From assembly GCF_024320865.1 (NCBI RefSeq), contig NZ_JANDBD010000004.1, positions 558,001 to 622,000 of the forward strand: a stretch of 64,000 nt of DNA, given 5' to 3'. This DNA comes from Mycolicibacterium arenosum (GTDB lineage: Bacteria; Actinomycetota; Actinomycetes; Mycobacteriales; Mycobacteriaceae). The notes under the pieces were generated by a model. That model did no database searches, was not told where the DNA came from, and was given only the letters and a program-made list of their open reading frames with translations. This document shows positions 17,937-27,451 of this stretch, in pieces (positions within the stretch are counted from its first letter, which is position 1; each line of letters starts with the position of its first letter). The position numbers were made by a program, and so were the translations under genes.

Positions 17937-18128
17937 ATGAACGCAACTCTGACCAGTCCTGAACTGACACGGGCTGATCGCTGCGACCGCTGCGGCGCCG
18001 CCGCCCGCGTCCGTGCGAAGCTCCCCTCCGGCGCGGAGTTGCTGTTCTGCCAGCACCACGCCAACGAGCACGAGGCGAAGCTCGTCGAACTCGCAGCCGT
18101 GATCGAGGTCAGCCCGGTCGAGTCCTGA
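17937..18128 (+). CDS. Small zinc-binding protein (DUF7455-like)
   Basis: A 63-aa protein with a CDRCGAAARVRA knuckle and a downstream FCQHHANEH knuckle, so C-x2-C plus C-x2-H or H, a likely single zinc site. The family is widespread in actinobacteria near group 2 sigma-factor genes. A strong GGAGGGGG ribosome site is 6 nt before the ATG. The gene stands in its own 144-base upstream region, in which a GGGGAAC motif is seen but no convincing ECF -10. Function is unknown. Confidence 0.75.
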   Translation: MNATLTSPELTRADRCDRCGAAARVRAKLPSGAELLFCQHHANEHEAKLVELAAVIEVSPVES

Positions 18129-18192
18129 CGGACTCACCGAACACCAGGGATTTTCGACCGAATAGGCACTCATCGGGAATGCTGGTCTGGTC

Positions 18193-19191
18193 ATGACCGA
18201 CCAGTCAGCGCCCGCCAAGCCGAATCGGCACCACGCCTGGCATCTTTTCAAGCGCACGCTCGGGAAGAGTTGGGACGACTCGATCTTCTCCGAGTCGGCG
18301 GCGGCGGCGTTCTGGTGCGCGCTGTCCCTGCCGCCGCTGCTGCTGGGCATGCTCGGCATGCTCGCTTACGTGGCACCGATATTCGGTCCTGACACGCTTC
18401 CGGTGATCGAGGACCGGATCATCAGCACGGCCAACAGCTTCTTCTCCCCCAACGTCGTCAACGAGGTCATCGAGCCGACGATTCGCGACATCGTCCAGAC
18501 CGCGCGGGGCGAGGTCGTCTCGATCGGGTTCGTCATCTCGCTGTGGGCCGGCTCGTCAGCGGTATCGGCCTTCGTGGACTCGGTGGTCGAGGCGCACGAT
18601 CAGACCGAGTTGCGCCACCCCGTCCGGCAGCGGTTCTACGCGCTGGGCCTCTACGTCATCAGCCTCGTCTTCGTGATCGCGACCGCGCCGCTGATCGCAC
18701 TGGGCCCGATAAAGATCGCCGAATACCTGCCCGACAGTTGGGATTACGTGCTGCACTTCGGCTACTACCCGGTGCTGGTGCTCGGCCTCATGATCGTGAT
18801 CCTGATCCTCTACCGGGTGGCACTGCCCCAGCCGCTGCCCTCGCATCGGCTGGTGGCGGGGGCGGTCCTCGCCGCGACAGTGTTCCTCATCGCGACGCTG
18901 GGACTGCGGTTCTACCTGACGTGGATCACCGAGACCGGCTACACCTACGGCGCGCTCGCCACGCCCATCGCGTTCCTGCTGTACGCGTTCTTCCTCGGTT
19001 TCGCGATCATGATGGGCGCGGAGTTGAACGCCGCCATTCAGGAGGAGTTCCCCGCCCCGGAAACGCATGCGCGCAGGTTCCGGGAGTGGATCGAGGAGAA
19101 GACCGACGAGGCCCGCAACGGCACCGCGGTGCCACCGGCGACCGTCAGCCCGACGACCGACGAGCCGCCGGCCCCGGCGGCTACTTCTTGA
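18193..19191 (+). CDS. YihY/virulence factor BrkB family membrane protein
   Basis: A 332-aa protein corresponding to Rv2707. Six helices make the Virul_fac_BrkB domain (about 35-285), including SLPPLLLGMLGMLAYV, FVISLWAGSSAVSAFVDSV and the last two, FLIATLGLRFYL and YAFFLGFAIMMGAELNAA; the GAELNAA end is the family signature. A 50-residue charged and Pro-rich cytoplasmic tail follows. Proposed roles in the family are transport or membrane organisation; none is proven here. The 3' end overlaps the DUF3039 gene by 11 bases. Confidence 0.85.
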   Translation: MTDQSAPAKPNRHHAWHLFKRTLGKSWDDSIFSESAAAAFWCALSLPPLLLGMLGMLAYVAPIFGPDTLPVIEDRIISTANSFFSPNVVNEVIEPTIRDIVQTARGEVVSIGFVISLWAGSSAVSAFVDSVVEAHDQTELRHPVRQRFYALGLYVISLVFVIATAPLIALGPIKIAEYLPDSWDYVLHFGYYPVLVLGLMIVILILYRVALPQPLPSHRLVAGAVLAATVFLIATLGLRFYLTWITETGYTYGALATPIAFLLYAFFLGFAIMMGAELNAAIQEEFPAPETHARRFREWIEEKTDEARNGTAVPPATVSPTTDEPPAPAATS

Positions 19192-19426
19192 GCGACTCGT
19201 AGATCCGCTTGCAGTCCGGGCACACCGGCGATCCCGGCTTCGCGGACTTGGTGACGGGGAAGACCTCACCGCAGAGCGCGACGACGTGCGTGCCCATGAC
19301 GGCGCTTTCCGCGATCTTGTTCTTCTTGACGTAGTGGAAGACCTTGGGAGTGTCGTCATCCGTGCCGTCGTCGACCTGTTCGTCGGTGTCGGTGCGCTCG
19401 ATGGTCTGGGTGTCCATGACGTTCAT
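19181..19426 (-). CDS. DUF3039 small conserved protein
   Basis: An 81-aa protein corresponding to Rv2708c. An acidic N-terminal 28 residues is followed by PKVFHYVKKNKIAESAVMGTHVVALCGEVF and a zinc-ribbon-like end, SPVCPDCKRIYESL. With LCGE this could bind one zinc ion. An alternative ATG at 19417 lies 7 nt after CACAAT and may be the true leaderless start. Function is unknown. Confidence 0.82.
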   Translation of the reverse strand: MNVMDTQTIERTDTDEQVDDGTDDDTPKVFHYVKKNKIAESAVMGTHVVALCGEVFPVTKSAKPGSPVCPDCKRIYESLKK

Positions 19427-19494
19427 TGTGCCCGGCCATACTTCGGTAAGAAACCCGATCGTTTGGCCCGTCCCAGATGTGGAACAGTGGGTGT

Positions 19495-19905
19495 ATGAAG
19501 CAGGGCCAGGAGTTGGGTTTCGACGACGAGGGTCGGCCCGTGCTCATCACCCGCGCTGCCGTTCCCTACGAGGAACAGCACCGCGAGCGGGTCCGCAAGT
19601 ACCTGAAGATCATGTCCTTCCGTATCCCGGCGCTGCTGCTGGCCGCCGGCGCGTACGGCCTCTGGCACAACGGATTGATCTCGCTGGCCATCCTGGTGGC
19701 GTCCATCCCGCTGCCCTGGATCGCCGTTCTGATCGCCAACGACCGGCCCCCGCGCCGGGCCGAGGAACCCCGCCGTTTCGATTCGCCACGGCGCATCCCA
19801 CTGTTCCCCACTGCGGAGCGGCCGGCAATCGAAGCCGAGCCATCGCGTGGTGGGTACGAAACACCGCAACGGGATTCGACGGCGTCGCAGTACGACGTTC
19901 CCTGA
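19495..19905 (+). CDS. DUF3099 membrane protein
   Basis: A 136-aa protein corresponding to Rv2709. Two membrane helices (IPALLLAAGAYGLWHNGLI and LAILVASIPLPWIAVLIAN) are followed by the strongly conserved NDRPPRRAEEPRRFD segment and a variable polar tail. Function is unknown. The ATG at 19495 gives the conserved MKQGQELGFDDEGRPVLITRA N-terminus; an ATG 18 bases upstream is also in frame. Confidence 0.75.
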   Translation: MKQGQELGFDDEGRPVLITRAAVPYEEQHRERVRKYLKIMSFRIPALLLAAGAYGLWHNGLISLAILVASIPLPWIAVLIANDRPPRRAEEPRRFDSPRRIPLFPTAERPAIEAEPSRGGYETPQRDSTASQYDVP

Positions 19906-19992
19906 GTTGGGATTTCTTGGTCGATTCTCAGCAGAAATTAAGGTCGGCGGGAAAAAACTGCAGGTCAGAAGGTGTGAAACCGAACGGTCGCG

Positions 19993-20019
19993 GGAACTCT
20001 CAGACCGTCACCGGCGTTG
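19993..20019 (+). promoter_or_regulatory. ECF-type (SigE/SigH-like) promoter of sigB
   Basis: GGAACT (19993-19998) is followed after 16 bases by CGTTG (20015-20019). This matches the GGAAC...CGTT consensus of mycobacterial SigE/SigH promoters. It is 37 bases upstream of the sigB ATG. In M. tuberculosis sigB is transcribed by SigE and SigH, so the placement fits established regulation. Confidence 0.65.
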
Positions 20020-20055
20020 TAGCCAGTGACAGTTCCAGCCGATCAGGAGGCCGCA

Positions 20056-21015
20056 ATGGCAAACGCCACCGCAACCCGTGAGAACAGCGATCTGGACGCC
20101 CAGAGCCCGGCCGCCGATCTCGTTCGGGTGTATCTCAACGGCATCGGCAAAACCGCGTTGCTCACCGCCGCAGACGAAGTCGAACTGGCCAAGCGGATCG
20201 AAGCAGGCCTTTACGCCAACCACGTGCTCGCGACGAAGAAGCGCCTCGGCGATACTCGCAAACGCGAGCTCGCAGCCGTGGTGCGCGACGGCGAAGCCGC
20301 CCGCCGCCACCTGCTCGAGGCCAACCTGCGCCTCGTCGTGTCCCTGGCGAAGCGCTACACCGGTCGCGGGATGCCGCTGCTCGATCTCATCCAGGAGGGC
20401 AACCTCGGTCTGATCCGCGCGATGGAGAAGTTCGACTACACGAAGGGGTTCAAGTTCTCCACGTACGCGACGTGGTGGATCCGTCAGGCGATCACGCGCG
20501 GCATGGCCGACCAGAGTCGCACCATCCGGCTGCCCGTCCACCTGGTCGAGCAGGTCAACAAGCTAGCCAGGATCAAGCGCGAGATGCATCAGAACCTCGG
20601 TCGCGAAGCCACCGACGAGGAACTGGCCGAGGAGTCGGGCATCCCCGTCGAGAAGATCACCGATCTGCTCGCGCACAGCCGCGACCCGGTCAGCCTCGAC
20701 ATGCCCGTCGGCAGCGACGAGGAGGCTCCGTTGGGCGACTTCATCGAGGACGCCGAGGCCATGTCCGCGGAGAACGCCGTGATCTCCGAGCTGTTGCACA
20801 CCGACATCCGCCACGTGCTGGCCACGCTCGACGAGCGTGAGCAGCAGGTGATCCGGCTGCGATTCGGCCTGGACGACGGCCAGCCGCGCACGCTCGACCA
20901 GATCGGCAAGCTGTTCGGGTTGTCCCGTGAGCGTGTTCGTCAGATCGAACGCGAGGTCATGTCGAAACTTCGCCAGGGCGACCGCGCTGACAGGCTGCGC
21001 TCGTACGCGAGTTAG
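20056..21015 (+). CDS. sigB: Principal-like stress sigma factor SigB
   Basis: A 319-aa group 2 sigma-70 factor close to SigA but without its long N-terminal tail. Regions 1.2 ([16 protein letters not shown]), 2 ([34 protein letters not shown]), 3 and 4.2 ([18 protein letters not shown]) are complete. It controls general stress responses in mycobacteria. The ATG at 20056 has AGGAGG 7 nt upstream; an ATG 30 bases earlier lies in the leader. Transcription probably starts from the ECF-type promoter at 19993-20019. A strong hairpin terminator follows, so sigB is monocistronic. Confidence 0.95.
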   Translation: MANATATRENSDLDAQSPAADLVRVYLNGIGKTALLTAADEVELAKRIEAGLYANHVLATKKRLGDTRKRELAAVVRDGEAARRHLLEANLRLVVSLAKRYTGRGMPLLDLIQEGNLGLIRAMEKFDYTKGFKFSTYATWWIRQAITRGMADQSRTIRLPVHLVEQVNKLARIKREMHQNLGREATDEELAEESGIPVEKITDLLAHSRDPVSLDMPVGSDEEAPLGDFIEDAEAMSAENAVISELLHTDIRHVLATLDEREQQVIRLRFGLDDGQPRTLDQIGKLFGLSRERVRQIEREVMSKLRQGDRADRLRSYAS

Positions 21016-21033
21016 CCGATAATCCCTTTCAAG

Positions 21034-21068
21034 ACCTGGTCCCCGCCGTGCCGTGGCGGGGGCCAGGT
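21034..21068 (+). terminator. Intrinsic terminator after sigB
   Basis: Bases 21034-21047 and 21055-21068 form a 14-bp stem with one G-T pair and a 7-base loop (GTGCCGT). It is followed by CGCTTTT, a short T run. This is the best Rho-independent terminator seen in the window and separates sigB from ideR. Confidence 0.8.
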
Positions 21069-21177
21069 CGCTTTTCGGCCGGGTGTCGCTGCGGATGGAC
21101 ATCACACGGCGCGACGCCATGTTGCATCCCAGTTCGCGCGCTCGCCCCGGTAGACTCGGCCCAGACGGAGGGCGGCC

Positions 21178-21867
21178 ATGAACGATCTGATCGATACCAC
21201 CGAGATGTACCTGCGGACGATCTACGACCTCGAGGAAGAGGGCGTGGTGCCCCTGCGTGCCCGCATCGCGGAGCGGTTGGAGCAGAGCGGTCCGACGGTC
21301 AGCCAGACGGTGTCTCGGATGGAGCGCGACGGCCTGCTGCACGTGGCGGGTGACCGTCACCTCCAACTCACCGACAAGGGTCGCGCTCTCGCCATCTCGG
21401 TGATGCGCAAGCACCGCCTCGCCGAACGCCTCCTGGTCGACGTCATCGGACTGCCGTGGGAGGAAGTGCACGCCGAGGCCTGCCGCTGGGAGCACGTCAT
21501 GAGCGAGGACGTCGAGCGTCGGCTGGTGAAGGTGCTCGACAACCCCACGACGTCACCCTTCGGCAACCCCATCCCCGGTCTGTCGGAACTCGGCGTCGCG
21601 TCGACCGGTGATGACGACGTGACGCTGGTACGGCTCACCGAATTGCCGAGCGGCTTCCCGATCGCGGTGCGCGTGCGTCAGCTCACCGAACACGTCCAGG
21701 GCGACACGGATCTGATCTACCGCTTGAAGGACGCCGGCGTGGTGCCGAATGCGCGTGTGACCGTTCAGGTTTCCGAGCACGGCAGCGTGATGATCGTAAT
21801 CCCCGGCCACGAACAGGTCGAACTCCCCCACCACATGGCGCACGCCGTGAAGGTCGAGAAGGTCTAG
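21178..21867 (+). CDS. ideR: Iron-dependent repressor IdeR
   Basis: A 229-aa DtxR-family regulator that, with Fe2+, represses siderophore genes and activates iron storage. The winged HTH (about 24-60) contains LRARIAERLEQSGPTVSQTVSRMERDGLL. Primary metal ligands M10, C102, E105 and H106 and ancillary ligands H79, E83 and H98 are all at their canonical positions. A C-terminal SH3-like domain spans about 150-228. TAGACT at 21151-21156 is a good -10, and GGAGGGCGG before the ATG is the ribosome site. Its stop overlaps the converging DUF4192 gene by 4 bases. Confidence 0.95.
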   Translation: MNDLIDTTEMYLRTIYDLEEEGVVPLRARIAERLEQSGPTVSQTVSRMERDGLLHVAGDRHLQLTDKGRALAISVMRKHRLAERLLVDVIGLPWEEVHAEACRWEHVMSEDVERRLVKVLDNPTTSPFGNPIPGLSELGVASTGDDDVTLVRLTELPSGFPIAVRVRQLTEHVQGDTDLIYRLKDAGVVPNARVTVQVSEHGSVMIVIPGHEQVELPHHMAHAVKVEKV

Positions 21868-22904
21868 CAGGCTCGCAGTCCGAACGGCGGCAACTCGACG
21901 CCGATGCGCTTGGCCATCCGGTAGCCGGTGCGGGCCAGTTCGCGAATCCGCTCGGGACGCATACCCGTCTGCAGCGCCTGATCGAGCAGGCGCGCCATCC
22001 GATGGTCCGGGTTCGCCTGCAGCGCGGCCTCCAGCGACACCCCCGCTAGCGGCCCGTCACCGCGGGTGTACGCCGTGAAAGCGAGCAGCACAAGCGCTTC
22101 CGATCGCCACGGGACGGGCAGCACCCGCGCAAGCATCGACCACAGCGCCTCCACCTGATCGCTGGTGCGGCCCACGCACAGCGCGTAGAGCGTGTCGCGG
22201 ACGCGCGGATCGGTCAGCGCGCACGCGATCCTGGCGACGTCACCGTCGGTGACCGTCTCACCTTCGGCGAGTGCAGCGGCCGCGGCGATGACGTGTTCGA
22301 CATCGCGCCGAGCCGCCGCTGCCGGGCGGTCGCCACCGCCGTGGCCGGCTTGCCCGATGAGATCGGCGAGACCCCGTGCGCGGTCGGCGTCGGTGGCGGC
22401 GACGATCTCGACGAGTTCGTCGCGCCTGCGGTAGAGGCGACGCCCGTCCAGCACCGCCGCAGCGGCGAGCGGCGACGCCGCGGGGTCGTCGACGACGCCG
22501 CTGTGACCGCACCCGTCGACGCAGTGCCACCGCCCGCCGTCGGCGATCCGGTCCACGACGTGGCCGGCCCACAGCACGACGCCGTGCGCGTCGAGCACCG
22601 CGGTCACCTCATCGGCGAGCAGTCGGTAGTCGTCGTTGCACATCCGGCAGGACGCACCGGCCCCGTCGACGAACACCAGTACCGCGAGGTCCGGGCCGCT
22701 GGATGCGGCGACCTCGGCCATCTGCCTGGCCGTGGACGCGGCGTCATCGGACAGGTCGGCCCGCATGGCGCAGCCGAGACCGTTGCGGTCCATGGTGACG
22801 AGCACCATCGACTGCTCGGGGACGAAGCCGAGCATCGCGGGCAGCGCGGCGATGAGGGTGCCGGGATGGTCGAGCCAGGGGCGGTACGCGTCGTAGGTGT
22901 CCAT
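21864..22904 (-). CDS. DUF4192 family protein
   Basis: A 346-aa protein corresponding to Rv2712c. The start is typical of the family: [34 protein letters not shown], with a later [13 protein letters not shown] and a tetratricopeptide-like C-terminal half ([29 protein letters not shown]). Function is unknown. Four Cys in CRMCNDDY and CVDGCGHS could bind metal. The ATG at 22904 gives the conserved N-terminus; 43 extra upstream codons are rejected. It is divergent from sthA. Confidence 0.82.
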   Translation of the reverse strand: MDTYDAYRPWLDHPGTLIAALPAMLGFVPEQSMVLVTMDRNGLGCAMRADLSDDAASTARQMAEVAASSGPDLAVLVFVDGAGASCRMCNDDYRLLADEVTAVLDAHGVVLWAGHVVDRIADGGRWHCVDGCGHSGVVDDPAASPLAAAAVLDGRRLYRRRDELVEIVAATDADRARGLADLIGQAGHGGGDRPAAAARRDVEHVIAAAAALAEGETVTDGDVARIACALTDPRVRDTLYALCVGRTSDQVEALWSMLARVLPVPWRSEALVLLAFTAYTRGDGPLAGVSLEAALQANPDHRMARLLDQALQTGMRPERIRELARTGYRMAKRIGVELPPFGLRAC

Positions 22905-23065
22905 GCGGCGCACGCTGTCAGCGCGCGCAGACACCGAACACCCGCGTCGCCCGCCCCGGCGCCGCCCTGTGGACGAACTCGCGTCTGTGGATAGTTCATC
23001 CGCTGTCAACGCGTCCGGCATGCAAGGTGACACGAACCGGCGTAGACCTGTGTTCCATGGGTTCC

Positions 23066-24472
23066 ATGCAGGAGTACGACCTCGTCGTCATCGGATCAGG
23101 GCCGGGCGGCCAGAAGGCTGCGATCGCCGCTGCGAAGCTCGGCAAGTCGGTCGCGATCATCGAACGCGGCCGCATGCTCGGCGGCGTGTGCGTCAACACG
23201 GGAACCATCCCCAGCAAGACCCTGCGCGAGGCCGTCGTCTACCTCACCGGTATGAGCCAGCGCGAGCTCTACGGCGCCAGCTACCGCGTCAAGGAGAAGA
23301 TCACCCCGGCCGACCTGTTGGCGCGCACGCAGCACGTCATCGGCAAGGAGATCGACGTGGTGCGCTCACAGCTGATGCGCAACCGCATCGAGCTCTACGT
23401 CGGGCACGCGCGCTTCATCGACGAGCACACCATCCACGTCGACGATCCCAACCGGGCCGAGCGCATCACGGTCAGCGGCCGCTACATCGTCATCGCCACG
23501 GGCACGCTGCCCGCCCGGCCGGTGGGCATCGAGTTCGACACCGATCGGGTACTCGACTCCGACGGCATCCTCGATCTCAGGTCCATCCCCACGTCGATGG
23601 TCGTCGTCGGCGCGGGTGTCATCGGCATCGAGTACGCGTCGATGTTCGCCGCACTCGGAACCAAGGTGACCGTGGTCGAGAAGCGGGACAACATGCTCGA
23701 GTTCTGCGACCCCGAGATCATCGAGGCGCTGAAATTCCACCTGCGCGATCTCGCGGTCACGTTCCGCTTCGGCGAAGAGGTCACCGCCGTCGACGTCGGA
23801 TCATCCGGCACCGTAACGACTTTGGCCAGCGGCAAGCAGATTCCAGCGGAGACGGTGATGTACTCCGCCGGGCGCCAGGGCCAGACCGCACACCTGGATC
23901 TGGCCAACGCGGGGCTGGAGGCCGACAACCGCGGCCGCATCTTCGTCGACGACGACTACCAGACCAAGGTCGACCACATCTACGCCGTCGGCGACGTCAT
24001 CGGCTTCCCCGCTCTGGCGGCGACGTCGATGGACCAGGGCAGACTCGCCGCCTACCACGCCTTCGGCGAACCCTGTAAGGGCATGACGGAACTCCAGCCG
24101 ATCGGGATCTACTCCATCCCCGAGGTGTCCTACGTCGGCGCCACCGAGGTCGACCTCACCAAGGACTCGATCCCCTACGAGGTCGGCGTCTCGCGGTACC
24201 GCGAGCTGGCGCGCGGCCAGATCGCGGGCGACTCGTACGGCATGCTGAAGCTGCTGGTGTCCACAGAGGATCTGCGGCTGCTCGGCGTCCACATCTTCGG
24301 CACCAACGCCACCGAGATGGTGCACATCGGGCAGGCCGTCATGGGCTGCGGTGGCACGGTCGAGTACCTGGTCGACGCCGTGTTCAACTATCCGACGTTC
24401 TCGGAGGCCTACAAGGTCGCAGCACTGGACGTGATGAACAAGTTGCGGGCGCTGAACCAGTTCAGGGCCTAG
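23066..24472 (+). CDS. sthA: Soluble pyridine nucleotide transhydrogenase
   Basis: A 468-aa FAD flavoprotein that transfers hydride between NADPH and NAD+. The FAD loop [12 protein letters not shown] is at residues 8-19, the NAD(P) loop [15 protein letters not shown] near 180, and the second FAD segment is [21 protein letters not shown]. The active-site segment [14 protein letters not shown] has one Cys with Thr replacing the second redox Cys, the hallmark that separates SthA from lipoamide dehydrogenase. Start 23066 gives exactly the M. tuberculosis Rv2713 length; an ATG nine bases upstream is an alternative. Its stop overlaps the converging protease gene by 4 bases. Confidence 0.92.
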   Translation: MQEYDLVVIGSGPGGQKAAIAAAKLGKSVAIIERGRMLGGVCVNTGTIPSKTLREAVVYLTGMSQRELYGASYRVKEKITPADLLARTQHVIGKEIDVVRSQLMRNRIELYVGHARFIDEHTIHVDDPNRAERITVSGRYIVIATGTLPARPVGIEFDTDRVLDSDGILDLRSIPTSMVVVGAGVIGIEYASMFAALGTKVTVVEKRDNMLEFCDPEIIEALKFHLRDLAVTFRFGEEVTAVDVGSSGTVTTLASGKQIPAETVMYSAGRQGQTAHLDLANAGLEADNRGRIFVDDDYQTKVDHIYAVGDVIGFPALAATSMDQGRLAAYHAFGEPCKGMTELQPIGIYSIPEVSYVGATEVDLTKDSIPYEVGVSRYRELARGQIAGDSYGMLKLLVSTEDLRLLGVHIFGTNATEMVHIGQAVMGCGGTVEYLVDAVFNYPTFSEAYKVAALDVMNKLRALNQFRA

Positions 24473-25260
24473 CAGTCGTCGTCGAACACCGTCGGCGCGG
24501 TATCGCCGTGGCCGCCCTGCTCGGCACGGGCCAGCACCTGCCGGACGCGGGAGTCGAACGGCGCCGAGTACGACACGTTCTCGTCGCAGCCGCCCCCCTC
24601 GAGGCCGCCGACGACGCCGGTGACGGTGGCGGATCCGGCCACCCACGGCGACCCGCTGGTGCCGGCGACCAACCCCGCGCACGGGAGTTCGGGGAACACC
24701 CCGTGCATCGTGGTGTGCGCGCGGCAGCCCAGTTGGTCGCCGCCGACGCCGAACGCATAGCCGTGCACCGTCACCTCGGTGCCGGTCGGCGGCGCCTCCC
24801 CCAGCGAGAGCCCGGTGCCGACTCGGTCTTCGATCCGTCCTCCGCCGTCCCGACTGACACGCGCAATGGCGAAGTCCACCAACGGATCTCGGCCCTCTAC
24901 CCACCGCGGATCCAGGTACACCTCGTCGACGGTCCAGAAGTCGTCGGCGCCCGAGTCGTCGGCGAAACCGGGAACGAAGTAGGTATCCACGCCGTCGGCG
25001 AGGCAGTGCGCGGCGGTGAGGATGAGGTCGCCTGCCGGCGTATCGAGCACCGAACCGCTGCACACGTGCAGCGTCTGCCCACCCGCGAACACGGCACCGA
25101 TCCTCGGATCGGGCGCGATCTCCTCCGCTGTCGACTCGTCCGACGGCGACGCCTCGGCGGCCGGACCCACAGCGGTCGGCGCTCGGGTCGGTGCGGGGCC
25201 CGAGCACGCGGCGACCAGCACCGTCAGCACGGCCGCCGGCAACCTCCTCGCGATACTCAT
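24469..25260 (-). CDS. Trypsin-like serine protease, lipoprotein
   Basis: A 263-aa secreted lipoprotein. The signal peptide ends in a lipobox (LVAACSG) with the lipidated Cys at 19, then a Pro/Ala linker to about residue 50. The S1 chymotrypsin-fold triad is complete: H85 (LTAAHCLAD), D129 ([10 protein letters not shown]) and S203 (AGTSGSPWV). Six or so Cys suggest disulfides outside the membrane. From memory it has no counterpart between Rv2713 and Rv2714 in M. tuberculosis. The ATG at 25260 immediately follows a perfect 14-bp palindrome; further upstream codons are not protein-like. Confidence 0.84.
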   Translation of the reverse strand: MSIARRLPAAVLTVLVAACSGPAPTRAPTAVGPAAEASPSDESTAEEIAPDPRIGAVFAGGQTLHVCSGSVLDTPAGDLILTAAHCLADGVDTYFVPGFADDSGADDFWTVDEVYLDPRWVEGRDPLVDFAIARVSRDGGGRIEDRVGTGLSLGEAPPTGTEVTVHGYAFGVGGDQLGCRAHTTMHGVFPELPCAGLVAGTSGSPWVAGSATVTGVVGGLEGGGCDENVSYSAPFDSRVRQVLARAEQGGHGDTAPTVFDDDC

Positions 25261-25274
25261 CAGGATCGATCCTG
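25261..25274. promoter_or_regulatory. Perfect 14-bp palindrome abutting the protease start codon
   Basis: CAGGATCGATCCTG is its own reverse complement and directly precedes the ATG of the serine-protease gene. It contains the only AGGA-like ribosome-site candidate for that gene, so protein binding here would block both transcription and translation initiation. No regulator is known. Confidence 0.4.
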
Positions 25275-25403
25275 CCCGAACCCGACAAGACGGGCACTGC
25301 GCGGAATGCGGGACCACCGGAATCCCGTTCACACGGTTCAACGCCCCTGTAGCGGCAATCCCGCCGCGATACGGGACACTGGAGCTCACGAGGAGGCAAG
25401 CGC

Positions 25404-26381
25404 ATGGCCGACAACCCAGAACAGCACTACCAGCCCGACCAGAGCGGGATGTACGAGCTGGAGTTCCCCGCCCCGCAGCTGTCCGCTGCCGACGGTCGCG
25501 GGCCGGTGATGATCCACGCCCTCGAGGGGTTCTCCGACGCCGGCCACGCCATCAAACTCGCCGCCGCCCAACTCAAGGACACCCTGGACACCGAGTTGGT
25601 CGCGTCGTTCGCCATCGACGACCTGCTGGACTACCGGTCGCGCAGACCGCTGATGACGTTCAAGACCGACCACTTCACGGGCTACGACGATCCGCAGCTG
25701 AATCTGTACGCCCTGCACGACAGCGTGGGCACGCCGTTTCTGCTGCTAGCCGGTCTGGAACCCGATCTGCGGTGGGAGCGGTTCATCACCGCCGTCCGAC
25801 TGCTCGCGGAGCGGCTGGGGGTCCGTCAGACCATCGGACTGGGCACCATCCCGATGGCCGTGCCGCACACCCGGCCGATCACGATGACGGCCCATTCCAC
25901 GAACAAGGACCTGATCGCCGACCACGAGCCGTGGGTGGGCGAGGTGCAGGTGCCCGCGAGCGTGTCGAACCTGCTGGAGTACCGGTTCGCACAGCACGGG
26001 CACGAAGCCGTCGGCTTCACCGTCCACGTGCCGCACTACCTGGCGCAGACGGACTACCCGCCCGCTGCCGAGGCGTTGCTGGCTCAGGTGGCCCGCACGG
26101 CCGCGCTCGATCTGCCGCTCAACGCTCTGACCAGTGCCGGAGCCGAGGTGCACGACAAGATCAACGAGCAGGTGGAGTCCAGCCCGGAGGTCGCTCAAGT
26201 GGTGACGGCGCTTGAGCGCCAGTACGATGCGTTCGTCGCCGCTCAGGAGAACCGCAGCTTGCTGGCGCGTGACGAGGACCTGCCCAGCGGGGAGGAACTC
26301 GGCGCCCAGTTCGAGGAATTTCTCGCCCAGCAGACCGGCGACGAGCCCACCGGCGACGACGGCGGTACGCCTCCGTCGTAA
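25404..26381 (+). CDS. PAC2 family protein
   Basis: A 325-aa protein corresponding to Rv2714. The PAC2 (proteasome assembly chaperone 2-like) domain covers about 20-270: MIHALEGFSDAGHAIKLAA, IDDLLDYRSRRPLMTF, GLGTIPMAVPHTRPITMTAHST and EVQVPASVSNLLEYRF are family segments. The last 50 residues are acidic and unstructured. The M. tuberculosis protein is a crystallised actinobacterial homotrimer of unproven function. GAGGAGG lies 8 nt before the ATG. It begins a run of three same-strand genes (PAC2, hydrolase, PhzF-like). Confidence 0.85.
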   Translation: MADNPEQHYQPDQSGMYELEFPAPQLSAADGRGPVMIHALEGFSDAGHAIKLAAAQLKDTLDTELVASFAIDDLLDYRSRRPLMTFKTDHFTGYDDPQLNLYALHDSVGTPFLLLAGLEPDLRWERFITAVRLLAERLGVRQTIGLGTIPMAVPHTRPITMTAHSTNKDLIADHEPWVGEVQVPASVSNLLEYRFAQHGHEAVGFTVHVPHYLAQTDYPPAAEALLAQVARTAALDLPLNALTSAGAEVHDKINEQVESSPEVAQVVTALERQYDAFVAAQENRSLLARDEDLPSGEELGAQFEEFLAQQTGDEPTGDDGGTPPS

Positions 26382-26412
26382 CCGGTCCGACGGCGGCGAG
26401 GAGTCGGCCATC

Positions 26413-27435
26413 ATGACGAAGCGCAAGCCCAACCTGCGTACGGTGCGCGAGGTCACGCCCACGCTGCGGTTCCAGACCATCCACGGCTATCGACGGGCCT
26501 TTCGCATCGCGGGCACGGGACCGGCGATCCTGTTGATCCACGGCATCGGCGACAACTCGACGACGTGGGACGTCGTCCAGAGCAAGCTCGCGCAGCGCTA
26601 CACCGTGATCGCCCCCGATCTGCTCGGTCACGGACAGTCCGATAAACCGCGCGCCGACTACTCGGTCGCGGCGTACGCCAACGGCATGCGCGACTTGCTG
26701 AGCGTCCTCGACATCGAGCGGGTGACCGTCGTCGGCCACTCGCTGGGCGGCGGCGTCGCCATGCAGTTCGCGTACCAGTTCCCGCAACTGGTGGATCGGC
26801 TGATCCTCGTCGGTGCGGGGGGCGTGACCAAGGACGTCAACGTCGCGCTGCGCATCGCGTCGATGCCGCTGGGCAGCGAGGCGCTGGCTCTGCTGCGCCT
26901 ACCGCTGATCCTGCCCGCCCTGCAACTGTTCGGGCGGGTCGGCGGCGCGGTGTTCGGGCAGACCGGCCTCGGCCGCGACATCCCGGAGGCGCTGCGCATC
27001 CTCGAGGCCCTGCCCGAGCCGACGGCCTCGTCGGCCTTCGCGCGCACGTTGCGCGCCGTGGTGGACTGGCGCGGCCAGGTCGTCACGATGCTCGACCGAT
27101 GTTATCTGACGGAATCCGTTCCCGTGCAGCTCATCTGGGGCGAGTGCGACTCGGTGATCCCCATGGCGCACGCCCTCATGGCGCACGCGGCCATGCCCGG
27201 CTCCCAGCTCGAGATATTCGAGGGCTCCGGCCATTTCCCGTTCCGCGACGATCCGGAGCGGTTCTGCGAGCTGGTCGAGAAGTTCATCGACTCCACCGAG
27301 CCCGCGGTGTACGACCAGGACATGCTGCGCAGCCTGCTCCGCAGCGGCACCAACGAGGGAACGCTGTCCGGTCCCATCGACACCAGGGTCGCGGTCCTCG
27401 ACGCGATGGGCCACGACGAGCGCAGCGCCACCTGA
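26413..27435 (+). CDS. Alpha/beta hydrolase
   Basis: A 340-aa protein matching Rv2715 in length. The fold elements are LLIHGIGDNSTTW (oxyanion loop), APDLLGHGQSDKP, VVGHSLGGGVAMQ with nucleophile S110, IWGECDSVIP with the acid, and FEGSGHFPFRDDP with the catalytic His. A helical cap lies between about 140 and 220. An ester, epoxide or C-C bond substrate cannot be distinguished. The ATG at 26413 has GAGGAG about 9 nt upstream; a 67-codon extension into the PAC2 gene is rejected. Confidence 0.88.
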   Translation: MTKRKPNLRTVREVTPTLRFQTIHGYRRAFRIAGTGPAILLIHGIGDNSTTWDVVQSKLAQRYTVIAPDLLGHGQSDKPRADYSVAAYANGMRDLLSVLDIERVTVVGHSLGGGVAMQFAYQFPQLVDRLILVGAGGVTKDVNVALRIASMPLGSEALALLRLPLILPALQLFGRVGGAVFGQTGLGRDIPEALRILEALPEPTASSAFARTLRAVVDWRGQVVTMLDRCYLTESVPVQLIWGECDSVIPMAHALMAHAAMPGSQLEIFEGSGHFPFRDDPERFCELVEKFIDSTEPAVYDQDMLRSLLRSGTNEGTLSGPIDTRVAVLDAMGHDERSAT

Positions 27436-27451
27436 CCGATAGCATTCGGGC

